The translations under genes and the position numbers were made by a program. Shown here in pieces: positions 17,713 through 27,338 of a DNA stretch of 64,000 bases. Position 1 is the stretch's first letter, and the number at the start of each line of letters is the position of its first letter. Origin of the DNA: Devosia sp. Root413D1 (GTDB lineage: Bacteria > Pseudomonadota > Alphaproteobacteria > Rhizobiales > Devosiaceae); the NCBI RefSeq assembly GCF_001425235.1, contig NZ_LMEA01000008.1, forward strand, positions 310,001 to 374,000. Reading direction: 5' to 3'. A model generated the notes under the pieces. It was not told the origin of the DNA and did no database searches. It worked only from the letters and a program-made list of their open reading frames with translations.

Positions 17713-17832
17713 GCCCGTCCTTCACGATGGCGGCAATTTTCGTTCACGCGAAAACCCTCGAGAACACCCTTTCCGCGATTTCACGTTCCCTTCGTTAGGA
17801 CTCAAGCTATTGAGTGTTCAACGAGAACACCC
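17713..17832. promoter_or_regulatory. Intergenic region with an 11-base direct repeat before the third exporter
   Basis: CGAGAACACCC occurs at 17759-17769 and again at 17822-17832, directly abutting the ATG of the third exporter. The second copy lies where the ribosome site should be, and no AGGAGG-like sequence is present. The repeats may be regulator half-sites or chance. Confidence 0.35.
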
Positions 17833-19701
<1,869 letters not shown>

Positions 19702-19705
19702 GGGG

Positions 19706-20311
19706 CTACTTACGCACCCGGTAGTGCAGGTGCGTGACGCCTTCGCCCTCGAGCACCCGCAGCCGCTCCAGGTTGCGCAGGCCAAACCCCAGCGTGTCGA
19801 ACAGTCGCGTGCCGTCGCCGAGCAGGAACGGCACCTGGTGGAGCATCAGTTCGTCGAGCAAGCCGGCCTTCAGCGCCATCGGCACCAGCGTGCCGCCGCC
19901 ATGCATCATCACGTTCCGCTCGCCAGCTGCCACCTTGGCTTCGCGCATCGCGACACCGAGATCGTCGACATAGTGCACGTTCGGCCATTTGCGCACCCAC
20001 TCCGGCGCCTCGTGCCGGCTGACGATGAAGATCTCGACGCCGTCGTGATGATCGCCGTTCCAGCCGCCGGCGGGCTCGAACGTATGGCGCCCGGCGACCA
20101 CCGCGCCGGTCGCCATCATCTCGTCCCAGATCTGCCGGTTGACGCCCTTGAGCTGCGCGACCGCGGCATCGAAATCGCCGCCTTCGGCATCGCCGAACAC
20201 CCAGTCGTGGAGGTGCTGGCCCTCGTCGCCGAGACCGTTGTCCGGCCGGACGTTCGGCCCGGTGATGAAGCCATCCACCGATATCGACATGTACAATACG
20301 CTCGAACCCAT
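19706..20311 (-). CDS. Dihydrofolate reductase-like (RibD C-terminal domain) protein
   Basis: The 201-residue protein starts MGSSVLYMSISVDGFITG, the usual opening of RibD-C-domain reductases. It contains VVAGRHTFEPAGGW, a nucleotide-binding MHGGGTLVPMALKAGLLDEL and the closing strand pattern LHYRVRK. Relatives are NADPH-dependent reductases related to DHFR and riboflavin synthesis, but most stand-alone copies have no proven substrate. GAGGAGA stands 6 bases before the chosen ATG. It is convergent with the third exporter. Confidence 0.9.
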   Translation of the reverse strand: MGSSVLYMSISVDGFITGPNVRPDNGLGDEGQHLHDWVFGDAEGGDFDAAVAQLKGVNRQIWDEMMATGAVVAGRHTFEPAGGWNGDHHDGVEIFIVSRHEAPEWVRKWPNVHYVDDLGVAMREAKVAAGERNVMMHGGGTLVPMALKAGLLDELMLHQVPFLLGDGTRLFDTLGFGLRNLERLRVLEGEGVTHLHYRVRK

Positions 20312-20388
20312 CGTCTTTCTCCTCGGTTGGGCGGCGTTGGCCGCTCTCACCATCCCGACGAGTGAACGCAGCCGGGATCGACAGGCTG

Positions 20389-20946
20389 CTAGGCTATTTC
20401 TCGCAGGATCGTCTCGAGGCTGGAGTCGAACGCCTCCTCGATGCTGCCGCCGAGATTGAAGGCGTTGCCGATCTCCATCAGCACGAAGCCGTGCAGGAAC
20501 GCCACCAGCGTGCGCGACAGCGGCAGGATGCGTGCCTCGGCAATGCCCGCGGCTTTCAGTTCCTCGAACAACGGTTGCGCCGAGAACAGGCAAGCGGTGC
20601 GGATCTCGGGGTCGGTGAAGGCGTTGCCGCTGTAGATCGCCTTGTAGCGATTGGGCGCGGCAAGGCCGAAGCGGCGATAGGCAGTGGCCATGGCGATCAG
20701 CCGCGCCTTGGGCGCCACCCCCTTCGTCTCGCGCCGGAGATAGGCCTCGAGCTCGTGGAGGATCCCGATCTCGACCACCTTGAGGATCGCCGCACGGTCG
20801 GCGAAGTGCTTGTAGAGCGAAGGCGGCTTGATGCCGGCGCTCGCCGCTACGGCGCCCATGGTGAGGGCGTCGGGACCCGTGGTTTCGACCAGCGTCCGAG
20901 CTATGCTCGCCAACTGGGCAGGGGAGGTCTTAGCGGGCGTCGGCAC
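20389..20946 (-). CDS. TetR-family transcriptional regulator
   Basis: The protein has 185 residues if it begins at the GTG at 20946, which overlaps the end of the upstream gene by 17 bases and so implies coupled translation. The helix-turn-helix lies in residues 12-55 (TMGAVAASAGIKPPSLYKHFADRAAIL), and the rest is an all-helical ligand domain. It probably represses its own operon with the DUF4260 gene through the large palindrome at 21361-21397. Upstream in-frame start codons would bury the start deep in the neighbouring gene. Confidence 0.88.
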   Translation of the reverse strand: MPTPAKTSPAQLASIARTLVETTGPDALTMGAVAASAGIKPPSLYKHFADRAAILKVVEIGILHELEAYLRRETKGVAPKARLIAMATAYRRFGLAAPNRYKAIYSGNAFTDPEIRTACLFSAQPLFEELKAAGIAEARILPLSRTLVAFLHGFVLMEIGNAFNLGGSIEEAFDSSLETILREIA

Positions 20947-21346
20947 TGCGTGCGGCCTTCTTCGCCGGGCCAATGAGGCCGAGATGGGTGTGGTGGGCGA
21001 CGCCCGGATATTTGAGGCCATAGCCGACGGCCCGGTCCATGCCGATATGGGCGGCCCAGATCAGTGCGACTTCCGTCAGCCAGAAGATGCCGCCGAACCA
21101 GCCGATGGCGCCGAGCACGGCGGGGACCGCATAGGTATGGGCGAGGTTGTAGATTTTCGCCCCGGCCGTTTCGCCGGCATAGAGCCCGAAGAAGCTGAGA
21201 TCGGGCGCCAGCAGCAGCACCGCGAACAGCCACCAGTTGCCGCCGAGGAACCAGTAGGCGGTGACGGCCGCAATGAGCGCCACCAGCCCTTCGACGCGCA
21301 GCGTGGTCACGACGGACTTCGGCGGGAAACCGGTAGTGGTGGGCAT
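20930..21346 (-). CDS. DUF4260-family membrane protein
   Basis: This 138-residue membrane protein has about four helices and the DUF4260 pattern: WWLFAVLLLAPDLSFFGLYAG, YNLAHTYAVP, and ALIWAAHIGMDRAVGYGLKY. It has conserved polar residues within helices (D, H, H) but no known function. I chose the ATG at 21346 because GAGG stands 7 bases upstream; a TTG four codons earlier lacks such support. It is the first gene of a two-gene operon with the TetR regulator, so it may be induced by whatever ligand that regulator binds. Confidence 0.88.
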   Translation of the reverse strand: MPTTTGFPPKSVVTTLRVEGLVALIAAVTAYWFLGGNWWLFAVLLLAPDLSFFGLYAGETAGAKIYNLAHTYAVPAVLGAIGWFGGIFWLTEVALIWAAHIGMDRAVGYGLKYPGVAHHTHLGLIGPAKKAARSADAR

Positions 21347-21360
21347 GGAAAACCTCAATG

Positions 21361-21397
21361 GCTAACGTATGTAGCTATGATAGCTATATTCGTTAGC
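21361..21397. promoter_or_regulatory. 37-base palindromic operator of the DUF4260-TetR operon
   Basis: Two 18-base arms (21361-21378 and 21380-21397), starting and ending with GCTAACG and its complement, match at 16 of 18 positions around a single central G. TAGCTA recurs inside each arm. It lies 14 bases upstream of the DUF4260 start codon. Size and position fit a site for two TetR dimers or one long-footprint dimer. Confidence 0.7.
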
Positions 21398-21439
21398 TAT
21401 GAGAGTCAAGCAGTCGTGTTGCTCTGCCGTCTCACCGAA

Positions 21440-21526
21440 CTCGATGTCATCCCAGCGAAAGCTGGACCCAACTCACAGCCGCGCCAGCCGATAGATGGTC
21501 CCAGCTTTCGCTGGGATGACATCGAG
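21440..21526. repeat. REP-type inverted repeat
   Basis: The arm at 21440-21465 begins CTCGATGTCATCCCAGCGAA and recurs as its complement at 21501-21526, with a 35-base variable centre. A close relative is at 55374-55463. It lies between the promoter region of the DUF4260 operon and the end of the next TetR gene, with no gene in it. Confidence 0.75.
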
Positions 21527-21570
21527 TGGCTAAGGGACCTGGTAGCCTGTCATCACCACTGAAGACGCCC

Positions 21571-22137
21571 TCACTTCCGCACAAACGCCTCGCCGATGGC
21601 GTGGAAGGCCTTCACGATGTCGTCGGGGGTAGGGGAACGCACGGGATCGACCAGCCACTGCGCGATGACGCCGGTGGTGACGGCCAGCATCAGCGAGCCG
21701 ACGGCGCGTTTCGTTTCGACATCGGCATCCGGTTCGGCGAAATCGTCGCCGAGCCCGACTCGCGCGTCTTCCTGGCCGGCCGCTATGATGTGGATGAGCT
21801 CGGGCATGCGGATGGCGGTGGCGGCGTTTTCAAAACTGGCAGCCGACAACTGGCGATCGCCTGATACGGCAGCGGCGAGGTCGCGCCAGTGCCTTGCGAA
21901 GCGCTCGCCATAATCGGCAATCGATGCCGCCGGCTCACTACCGAACTGGTCGCCCCACTCCCCAAGCATCTCGACGATCGCCTGGGTCATCAGCGCGTCT
22001 TTCGAGCCGAAATGGTAGCCGATGGAGGCGAGATTGGTGCCCGACGCGGCGACGATGTCGCGTGCCGTGGTGTTGGCGTAGCCCTTCTCGCGCAGGCATT
22101 TTTTGGCGCCGGCGAGCAGATCTTCCTTGTGTCCCAT
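21571..22137 (-). CDS. TetR-family transcriptional regulator
   Basis: The 188-residue protein starts MGHKEDLLAGAKKCLREKGY. The N-terminal helix-turn-helix is at about 20-48 (TTARDIVAASGTNLASIGYHFGSKDAL), followed by a helical ligand domain. The start at 22137 has AGGAAGGATC directly upstream; an in-frame upstream codon would lie in the operator region. It is divergent from a flavin monooxygenase gene, and two similar palindromes lie in between, so it most likely represses that gene and itself. Confidence 0.9.
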   Translation of the reverse strand: MGHKEDLLAGAKKCLREKGYANTTARDIVAASGTNLASIGYHFGSKDALMTQAIVEMLGEWGDQFGSEPAASIADYGERFARHWRDLAAAVSGDRQLSAASFENAATAIRMPELIHIIAAGQEDARVGLGDDFAEPDADVETKRAVGSLMLAVTTGVIAQWLVDPVRSPTPDDIVKAFHAIGEAFVRK

Positions 22138-22170
22138 GATCCTTCCTAGCGGCTGCGACGAGTCGTTTCT

Positions 22171-22220
22171 ATACGATCGTATGAAATTCATCTAGACAGA
22201 TGTTTTATACATACGTATGA
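22171..22220. promoter_or_regulatory. Pair of TetR-type palindromes in a divergent promoter
   Basis: ATACGATCGTATGA (22171-22184) and ATACATACGTATGA (22207-22220) are two related palindromes 36 bases apart, centred on GATC and ACGT. They lie between the TetR gene and the monooxygenase gene. One copy near each start fits repression in both directions. Confidence 0.65.
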
Positions 22221-22249
22221 ATATCGACATCGCAACAGGAGATGCCGTG

Positions 22250-23418
22250 ATGACCCACCACCCGATCCGTACCGTGCTGATCTCCGGGGCCAGCGTCGCC
22301 GGCCCGTCCCTCGCCTTCTGGCTCAGCCGCTATGGCTTCCAGCCGACCATCGTCGAGCGGGCCAGGCAGCTGCGCGAGGGCGGCTACGCGGTGGATTTCC
22401 GTGGCACCTCGATGGAGGCGCTGCGCCGCATGGAGCTGCTCGATGCGGTGAAGGCCGAGGCGACCAATATGGGCGACATGTACTATGTCGATCGCCACGA
22501 CCGCGAAGTCGCCACCATGCCGGCCGCCGCCTTCAGCGGCGAACTCGAGATCATGCGCGGCGACCTGGCGCGCATTCTCTACGATGCCACCAAGGCCGGC
22601 GCCGAATACATCTTCGGCGACTCGATCGCCGAACTCACCGACCTGGACGACGGCGTCGAAGTCCGTTTTGAGAGCGGCAGGGTCCGGAGCTTCGACCTGG
22701 TGATCGGCGCCGATGGGCTGCATTTGTGCGCCGATTGGCCTTCGGTCCGGAGGAGCAGTTCGTCCGCGATCTAGGGCTCTATGCCTCGATCTTCACCGTG
22801 CCCAACCGGCTGAACCTCGACTATTCCGGCCGGCTGTTCAGCGCCCCCGGCACCATCGCTGGCGTCTACAGCGCCCGGCAGAACCGCGAGGCGCGGGCGC
22901 TGATGTTCTTCGACGGCGATTTCGGCGATTGCGACTATCGCGATGTCGGGGCGCAGAAGCAGTTCGTACGGCAGCGCTTTGCCGGGCAGGGCTGGCACGT
23001 GCCGCAGATCCTCGCGGACATGGAGTTCGCCCCGGATTTCTACTTCGACACCATCAGCCAGGTGGTGATCGAGCGCTGGTCGCGGGGCCGCGTCGCATTG
23101 CTGGGCGACGCCGCGCATTGCGCTTCGCCGCTCTCCGGCATGGGCACCGGGATGGCGGTGGTGGGGGCGTATGTCCTCGCCCAGGAGCTGAACGCCTCGC
23201 CCGACAATCGCCAGGCGGCGTTCGCGAACTACCAGCGCAGGCTGCAGCCGTTCGTCGATGCCAGCCAGACGCTGGCGCACAAGGCCGTCGGCGGCTTCGT
23301 GCCGAAAAGCAAGTTCAGCATCTGGATGCGCAACCTGATGATGAAGCTGCTGCCGCTGCTGCCGGTAGAGGCGATGCTGAAGGAGACCTACGCCGCGGCC
23401 AACGCCATCAGCATCTGA
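22250..23418 (+). pseudogene. FAD-dependent monooxygenase with a frameshift
   Basis: The gene starts at ATG 22250 (AGGAGA 7 bases upstream). The first part has the FAD-binding turn ISGASVAGP and ends in IGADGLH; the frame then runs into nonsense and stops at 22774. From GTG 22726 the next frame continues with VRRLAFGPEEQF and carries GDAAHCASPLSGMGTGMA, the second FAD motif, to 23418. Two residues are normally found between the His and the Val but only two bases remain, so four bases seem to be missing. Together the parts make a complete group A hydroxylase of about 390 residues. Either the gene is broken or the sequence has an error. It is paired with the divergent TetR regulator. Confidence 0.82.
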
Positions 23419-23456
23419 GGGAAGGGGGCGGCGTCGCGGGGGCGCCGCCCTTCGTA

Positions 23457-23765
23457 TTACATCGGCATCAACTCGGCGACTTCAACCGAGCCGCCGGCGG
23501 CATAGATCGGGCAGCCGCGCGCCAGGGAGATCGCGTCGTCGAGGCTTTTGGCCTCGAGGATGGAATAGCCGGTCAGCGCGTTGCCGTTGGTGCTGGCCAC
23601 ACGACCGTCGGCGCCGATGGTCTTGCTCGGCCCAGCCGGGTTGCCCATGTCGGCGACGGCGCTGCCCATGCCCTGGTACCAGGCGACCCATTTCTCCATT
23701 GAGCCTTCGAGGTCTGCCGGTGAGGTGGCGGGCGATCCGTGAAAGCCCAGAATGTATTTCGCCAT
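23457..23765 (-). CDS. YCII-related domain protein
   Basis: This encodes 102 residues with the ferredoxin-like YCII fold: KYILGFHGSP at the start, an active-site-like segment TGYSILEAKSLDDAISLARGCP, and AAGGSVEVAELMPM at the end. Related proteins are annotated as DGPF-domain or PhnB-associated and often sit beside sigma factors or ArsR-SRPBCC genes, as here. The reaction is unknown. It lies 33 bases downstream of the ArsR-SRPBCC gene on the same strand, so the two probably form an operon. Confidence 0.88.
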   Translation of the reverse strand: MAKYILGFHGSPATSPADLEGSMEKWVAWYQGMGSAVADMGNPAGPSKTIGADGRVASTNGNALTGYSILEAKSLDDAISLARGCPIYAAGGSVEVAELMPM

Positions 23766-23798
23766 TTTCTTTTTCCCTGTTTTGCCGCTGCTTGATGG

Positions 23799-24545
23799 TC
23801 ACATGCTGGTCGGCAGGTTCAGCGGTTTGCCTGTCTCGAGCAGCGTCTTCAGACCCGCGACGACCACCGGCCAACCGGTGTCGATGCCGGCATTGGCTTT
23901 CTCGTAGTCGTGGTGGGTGATGGTGAACTTGACGACCTCGCCCATCGGCTCGATCGCGAAGGTGACGAGGGTCGGCTGCGAATTTTCGGCCCAGCTCGGA
24001 ATGAAGCTCGAGACGATTTTCTTCAGCGGTTCGACCTCGATGACTTCGCCATCAAGCATCACCTGCCCGTCGCCGGTAAGGTAGCGGAACGGCCCCCCGC
24101 GCTTCAGCGCGCTGTCGATCCGGGTGCCGTAATAGTAGAGCGCCGTCAGCTCGGGTCGGGTGAGGGCATCCCACAGCGCCTGCGGCGTCGTCCGGATATA
24201 GGTCTCGAGCACGAAATTCGGTTTGTCGGCCATCGGTACTGAACTCTCCAACTGGTTCTTCAAATCGAGTGCGAAGCGCGCGAACGGCTTTTGGTAGGGC
24301 GCGATCCACCGGTCCGCGACTTCCTGGATCGGGGAGGCGTTGAGGTAGTGGTACTTGAACCGCCCCTCCTTGCGGCTCGTCACCAGCTTCGCCTCTTCCA
24401 GCACCTTGAGGTGCTTCATCACCCCGAACCGCGTCATCCCGAGCCCGCTTTCGAGCTCGGTCAGGGTCTGTCCGGCCTTGTCGCGCAGGCTGTCGAGCAG
24501 CTGCCTTCGGGTCGGATCGGCCAGGGCTTTGAAGACGGCATCCAC
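23799..24545 (-). CDS. ArsR regulator fused to an SRPBCC (AHSA1-like) domain
   Basis: Residues 1-90 form an ArsR-type winged helix (DAVFKALADPTRRQLLD, LGMTRFGVMKHLKVLEEA). About 105-240 form an AHSA1-like START/SRPBCC ligand pocket (VLETYIRTTPQALWDAL, GWPVVVAGLKTLLETG). The fusion is common: the SRPBCC half may bind a hydrophobic ligand that changes DNA binding. The start is uncertain because several GTG codons occur. I chose 24545, right at the conserved VDAVFKAL; the farthest upstream one lies inside a palindrome that is probably the operator. The length from this start is 248 residues. Confidence 0.88.
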   Translation of the reverse strand: MDAVFKALADPTRRQLLDSLRDKAGQTLTELESGLGMTRFGVMKHLKVLEEAKLVTSRKEGRFKYHYLNASPIQEVADRWIAPYQKPFARFALDLKNQLESSVPMADKPNFVLETYIRTTPQALWDALTRPELTALYYYGTRIDSALKRGGPFRYLTGDGQVMLDGEVIEVEPLKKIVSSFIPSWAENSQPTLVTFAIEPMGEVVKFTITHHDYEKANAGIDTGWPVVVAGLKTLLETGKPLNLPTSM

Positions 24546-24559
24546 AGTCACCACAATAG

Positions 24560-24575
24560 GTGACCAGATGGTCAC
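24560..24575. promoter_or_regulatory. Palindromic operator upstream of the ArsR-SRPBCC gene
   Basis: GTGACCA and TGGTCAC are exact inverted copies around a 2-base centre, 14 bases before the chosen start codon. This fits an ArsR-type autoregulatory site. The half-site with flanks (ATGTGACCATC) recurs at the end of the same gene near 23795-23805, upstream of the YCII gene. Confidence 0.55.
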
Positions 24576-24705
24576 ATGTCAAGAGTGGGAGGTTGCCGGA
24601 GCTACGGGGAGGGGGATTGGCAGCTGGAATGGCAGCGGCTACATCAGTCGCCTGCCGGCGCTGCAATCGATTGCGCGTCGGGCATCTATCGGAGGAACTC
24701 CCCAC

Positions 24706-27198
24706 ATGGCGAAGACCAGGACCGCGGCTGTGCCTGCCACGACCGGCTACGGCGAACTCGATCTCGCGGGGCAGTTCCAGCTGACGTCGCCGAAGCTGAA
24801 GCTCAAGGCGCCGATCACGCTTCCCGGCGACGTGCATACTGCGCTGCTCGACGCCAATGAGATCCCCGACCCATATTTCGGCCAGAACGAAGTCGACGTT
24901 ATGTGGGTCAACAAAACCCCGTGGACGGTGGAGCGGAAGTTCGAGGCGAGCGCCGCCGACATCGACGGCTACCTGACGCTGACCCTCGACAACGTCGATA
25001 CCATCGCCACGGTGATCCTCAACGGCGAGGCGGTCGCCGAGACGCAGAACCAGTTCATCCGCTACGACATCGACGTCACCGGCAAGGTGAAGGTAGGGGT
25101 CAACACGCTACGCATCGAGTTCGCGGTGACCCGCGATGTGGCCAAGGCCCGCTCCGACGCCCACCCGTTCCCGATCCCCTTCACCTACAACTATCTCTCG
25201 AACGGCCTCGAAGGCGTGCACATGAACTTCGTGCGCAAGGCCGCCTGCCACGCCGGCTGGGATTGGGGCATCTGCCTGATGCCGACAGGTGTCTACGGCA
25301 AGATGGCGATCCGCCGCTCGCGCCTCGCCCGCCAGGAGAGCGTGACGGTCGAGCAGGCGCATGGCAAGAAATCCGTCGAACTCTCGATCACGACTCGGGT
25401 TTTCGCCTTCGCCGAGGGTTCGGTTGAGCTGATGCACGAGGTCGATGGGCAGAAGCTTGTCGACAAGGTGGTGGTGCGGCCGGGCGAGAACGTCTTCACC
25501 CACAACGTTACCATCAAGAACCCAAAGCTCTGGTGGCCGAACGGGCAGGGCCAGCAGCCGCTCTACGAGCTCTGGACCACACTCGACGGCGAAGTGACGA
25601 AGCGCAAGCTGGGTCTGCGGAAGCTCGAATGGCTGGTCGAGAAGGACGAGATCGACCACAGCTTCAAGGTGCGGATCAACGGCCGCGACATCTCGATGTT
25701 CGGCGCCAACTGGATCCCGGCCGACGCCATCCCGTCGCGTATCACTCCCGACACCGTTCGCGACCTGCTCGAAAGCGCCCGGGCGGTAAACATGAACATG
25801 CTCCGCATCTGGGGCGGCGGGCAGTACGAGCCGGACTATTTCTACGAGATGTGCGACGAGCTCGGCATCCTCATCTGGCACGACTTCATGTTCGCCTGCA
25901 TGAGCTACCCATCCGATCGGGCCTTCCTCGCCGATGTGCGCACCGAGATCACCCAACAGATCCGCCGCCTCAGCCACCACGCCTCGATCGCGCTCTGGTG
26001 CGGCGACAACGAGGTGATCGGCTCGCTCCACTGGTACCCCGAGACCAAGGCGGCGCCGGAGCGCTACGTCGCCAACTACGACCGGCTCAACTCGATGCTC
26101 GGCTATATCGTCGAGGACGAGGATCCGACCCGCCGGTTCTGGCCGTCCTCGCCCTCGCTCGGCTACATGGATTATTCCGACGGCTGGCTGATGGATACGC
26201 GCGGCGACACGCACTACTGGAGCGTCTGGCACTCGGCCAAGGACTTTTCCGCCTATCGCGAGGTGAACCCGCGCTTCGCCTCGGAGTTCGGCTTCCAGAG
26301 CTTCACCTCGATGAATGTCATCGAGAGCTTCACCAAACCCGAGGATCGCAACCCGACCTCGCCGGTGATGGAAGCGCACCAGCGCAATACCGGCGGCAAC
26401 TCGCGCATCCTCGAGACCATGACGCGCTATTTCCGCTTCCCCTCGGGCTTCGAGAACATGGTGTTCCTGAGCCAGATCCAGCAGGGCCTCGCCATCAAGA
26501 CCGCCATCGAATACTGGCGCTCGACCAAGCCGCGCTGCATGGGCACGCTCTACTGGCAGATCAACGACGTCTACCCCGTCGCCAGCTGGTCGAGCCTCGA
26601 CTATGGCGGGCAGTGGAAGCTGCTGCATTACATGGCGAAGCGCTTCTACAATCCCATCAACGTCGTGGCCGTGCCGGACGGCGACACCATCCTCCTCAAA
26701 GCCATCAACGATACCGCCGAAAAGGCTGAAATCGCTGTGGAAGTTCAGGCGGTAGATGCCAATGGCAAGGCCCGCGTCATCGCCACGGCAAAAGTGAAGA
26801 GCAACCCCGACAAGGCAGTGGTGGCAACCAAGCTGAAGCTTGCCGATCTGGGGCCCAACGAGTTCCTGTTCTTCTCCTGGACCGCCGAGGACGGCAAGCT
26901 GCTGGGCGAGAACGACTACTTCCCCAAAGCGTACAAAGCGTACGATCTTGCCGAAGCCAAAGTGAAGGCGAGCTGGTCGGGCGGCGACAAGGCGCCGGTG
27001 CTGACCCTCACCGCCGACAAGCCGGCGGTCTTCGTCACCGCCACGGTCGATGTGCCCGGCTATTTCTCGGACAACGCCGTGACGCTGCTGCCGGGGCGGG
27101 AGGTGAAGCTAAGCTTCACGCCGCGCAAGGGGGCGGCGGTGACGAAGGATGCACTGGCCAACAGCCTCAAGGTTGGGCACCTCAGGCAGACGTACTGA
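24706..27198 (+). CDS. Beta-mannosidase (glycoside hydrolase family 2)
   Basis: The 830-residue protein has a family 2 layout: an N-terminal jelly-roll sugar-binding domain (about 10-190, with WVNKTPWTVERKF), Ig-like domains, a TIM barrel (about 310-620) and C-terminal beta domains. The acid/base is E436 in LWCGDNEV and the nucleophile is E527 in FASEFGFQS, both in mannosidase-type contexts. It would release terminal beta-mannose from oligosaccharides. There is no signal peptide, so it should work in the cytoplasm on imported sugars. The ATG has GGAGGA 9 bases upstream. No sugar transporter lies beside it. Confidence 0.93.
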   Translation: MAKTRTAAVPATTGYGELDLAGQFQLTSPKLKLKAPITLPGDVHTALLDANEIPDPYFGQNEVDVMWVNKTPWTVERKFEASAADIDGYLTLTLDNVDTIATVILNGEAVAETQNQFIRYDIDVTGKVKVGVNTLRIEFAVTRDVAKARSDAHPFPIPFTYNYLSNGLEGVHMNFVRKAACHAGWDWGICLMPTGVYGKMAIRRSRLARQESVTVEQAHGKKSVELSITTRVFAFAEGSVELMHEVDGQKLVDKVVVRPGENVFTHNVTIKNPKLWWPNGQGQQPLYELWTTLDGEVTKRKLGLRKLEWLVEKDEIDHSFKVRINGRDISMFGANWIPADAIPSRITPDTVRDLLESARAVNMNMLRIWGGGQYEPDYFYEMCDELGILIWHDFMFACMSYPSDRAFLADVRTEITQQIRRLSHHASIALWCGDNEVIGSLHWYPETKAAPERYVANYDRLNSMLGYIVEDEDPTRRFWPSSPSLGYMDYSDGWLMDTRGDTHYWSVWHSAKDFSAYREVNPRFASEFGFQSFTSMNVIESFTKPEDRNPTSPVMEAHQRNTGGNSRILETMTRYFRFPSGFENMVFLSQIQQGLAIKTAIEYWRSTKPRCMGTLYWQINDVYPVASWSSLDYGGQWKLLHYMAKRFYNPINVVAVPDGDTILLKAINDTAEKAEIAVEVQAVDANGKARVIATAKVKSNPDKAVVATKLKLADLGPNEFLFFSWTAEDGKLLGENDYFPKAYKAYDLAEAKVKASWSGGDKAPVLTLTADKPAVFVTATVDVPGYFSDNAVTLLPGREVKLSFTPRKGAAVTKDALANSLKVGHLRQTY

Positions 27199-27215
27199 GA
27201 AGCCGGCGAGGGCAG

Positions 27216-27320
27216 CCCCCCACCCTTAATCCCTCCCCGCAAGGGGGAGGGAGACGCGAACTGAGATGGTGGTGAGAGGGTCTCCCTCCCCCTTGCGGGG
27301 AGGGGGCAGGGGTGGGGGTC
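27216..27320. repeat. C-rich palindromic repeat element
   Basis: A 25-base arm at 27231-27255 (CCCTCCCCGCAAGGGG...) recurs as its exact complement at 27280-27304, and outer sequences pair imperfectly to 27216 and 27320. Each arm is itself a small hairpin. It lies between convergent genes and may act as a bidirectional terminator. Similar C-rich elements are at 51485-51517 and 58904-59028. Confidence 0.75.
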
Positions 27321-27338
27321 CACAGCCACCGGCCTCGC

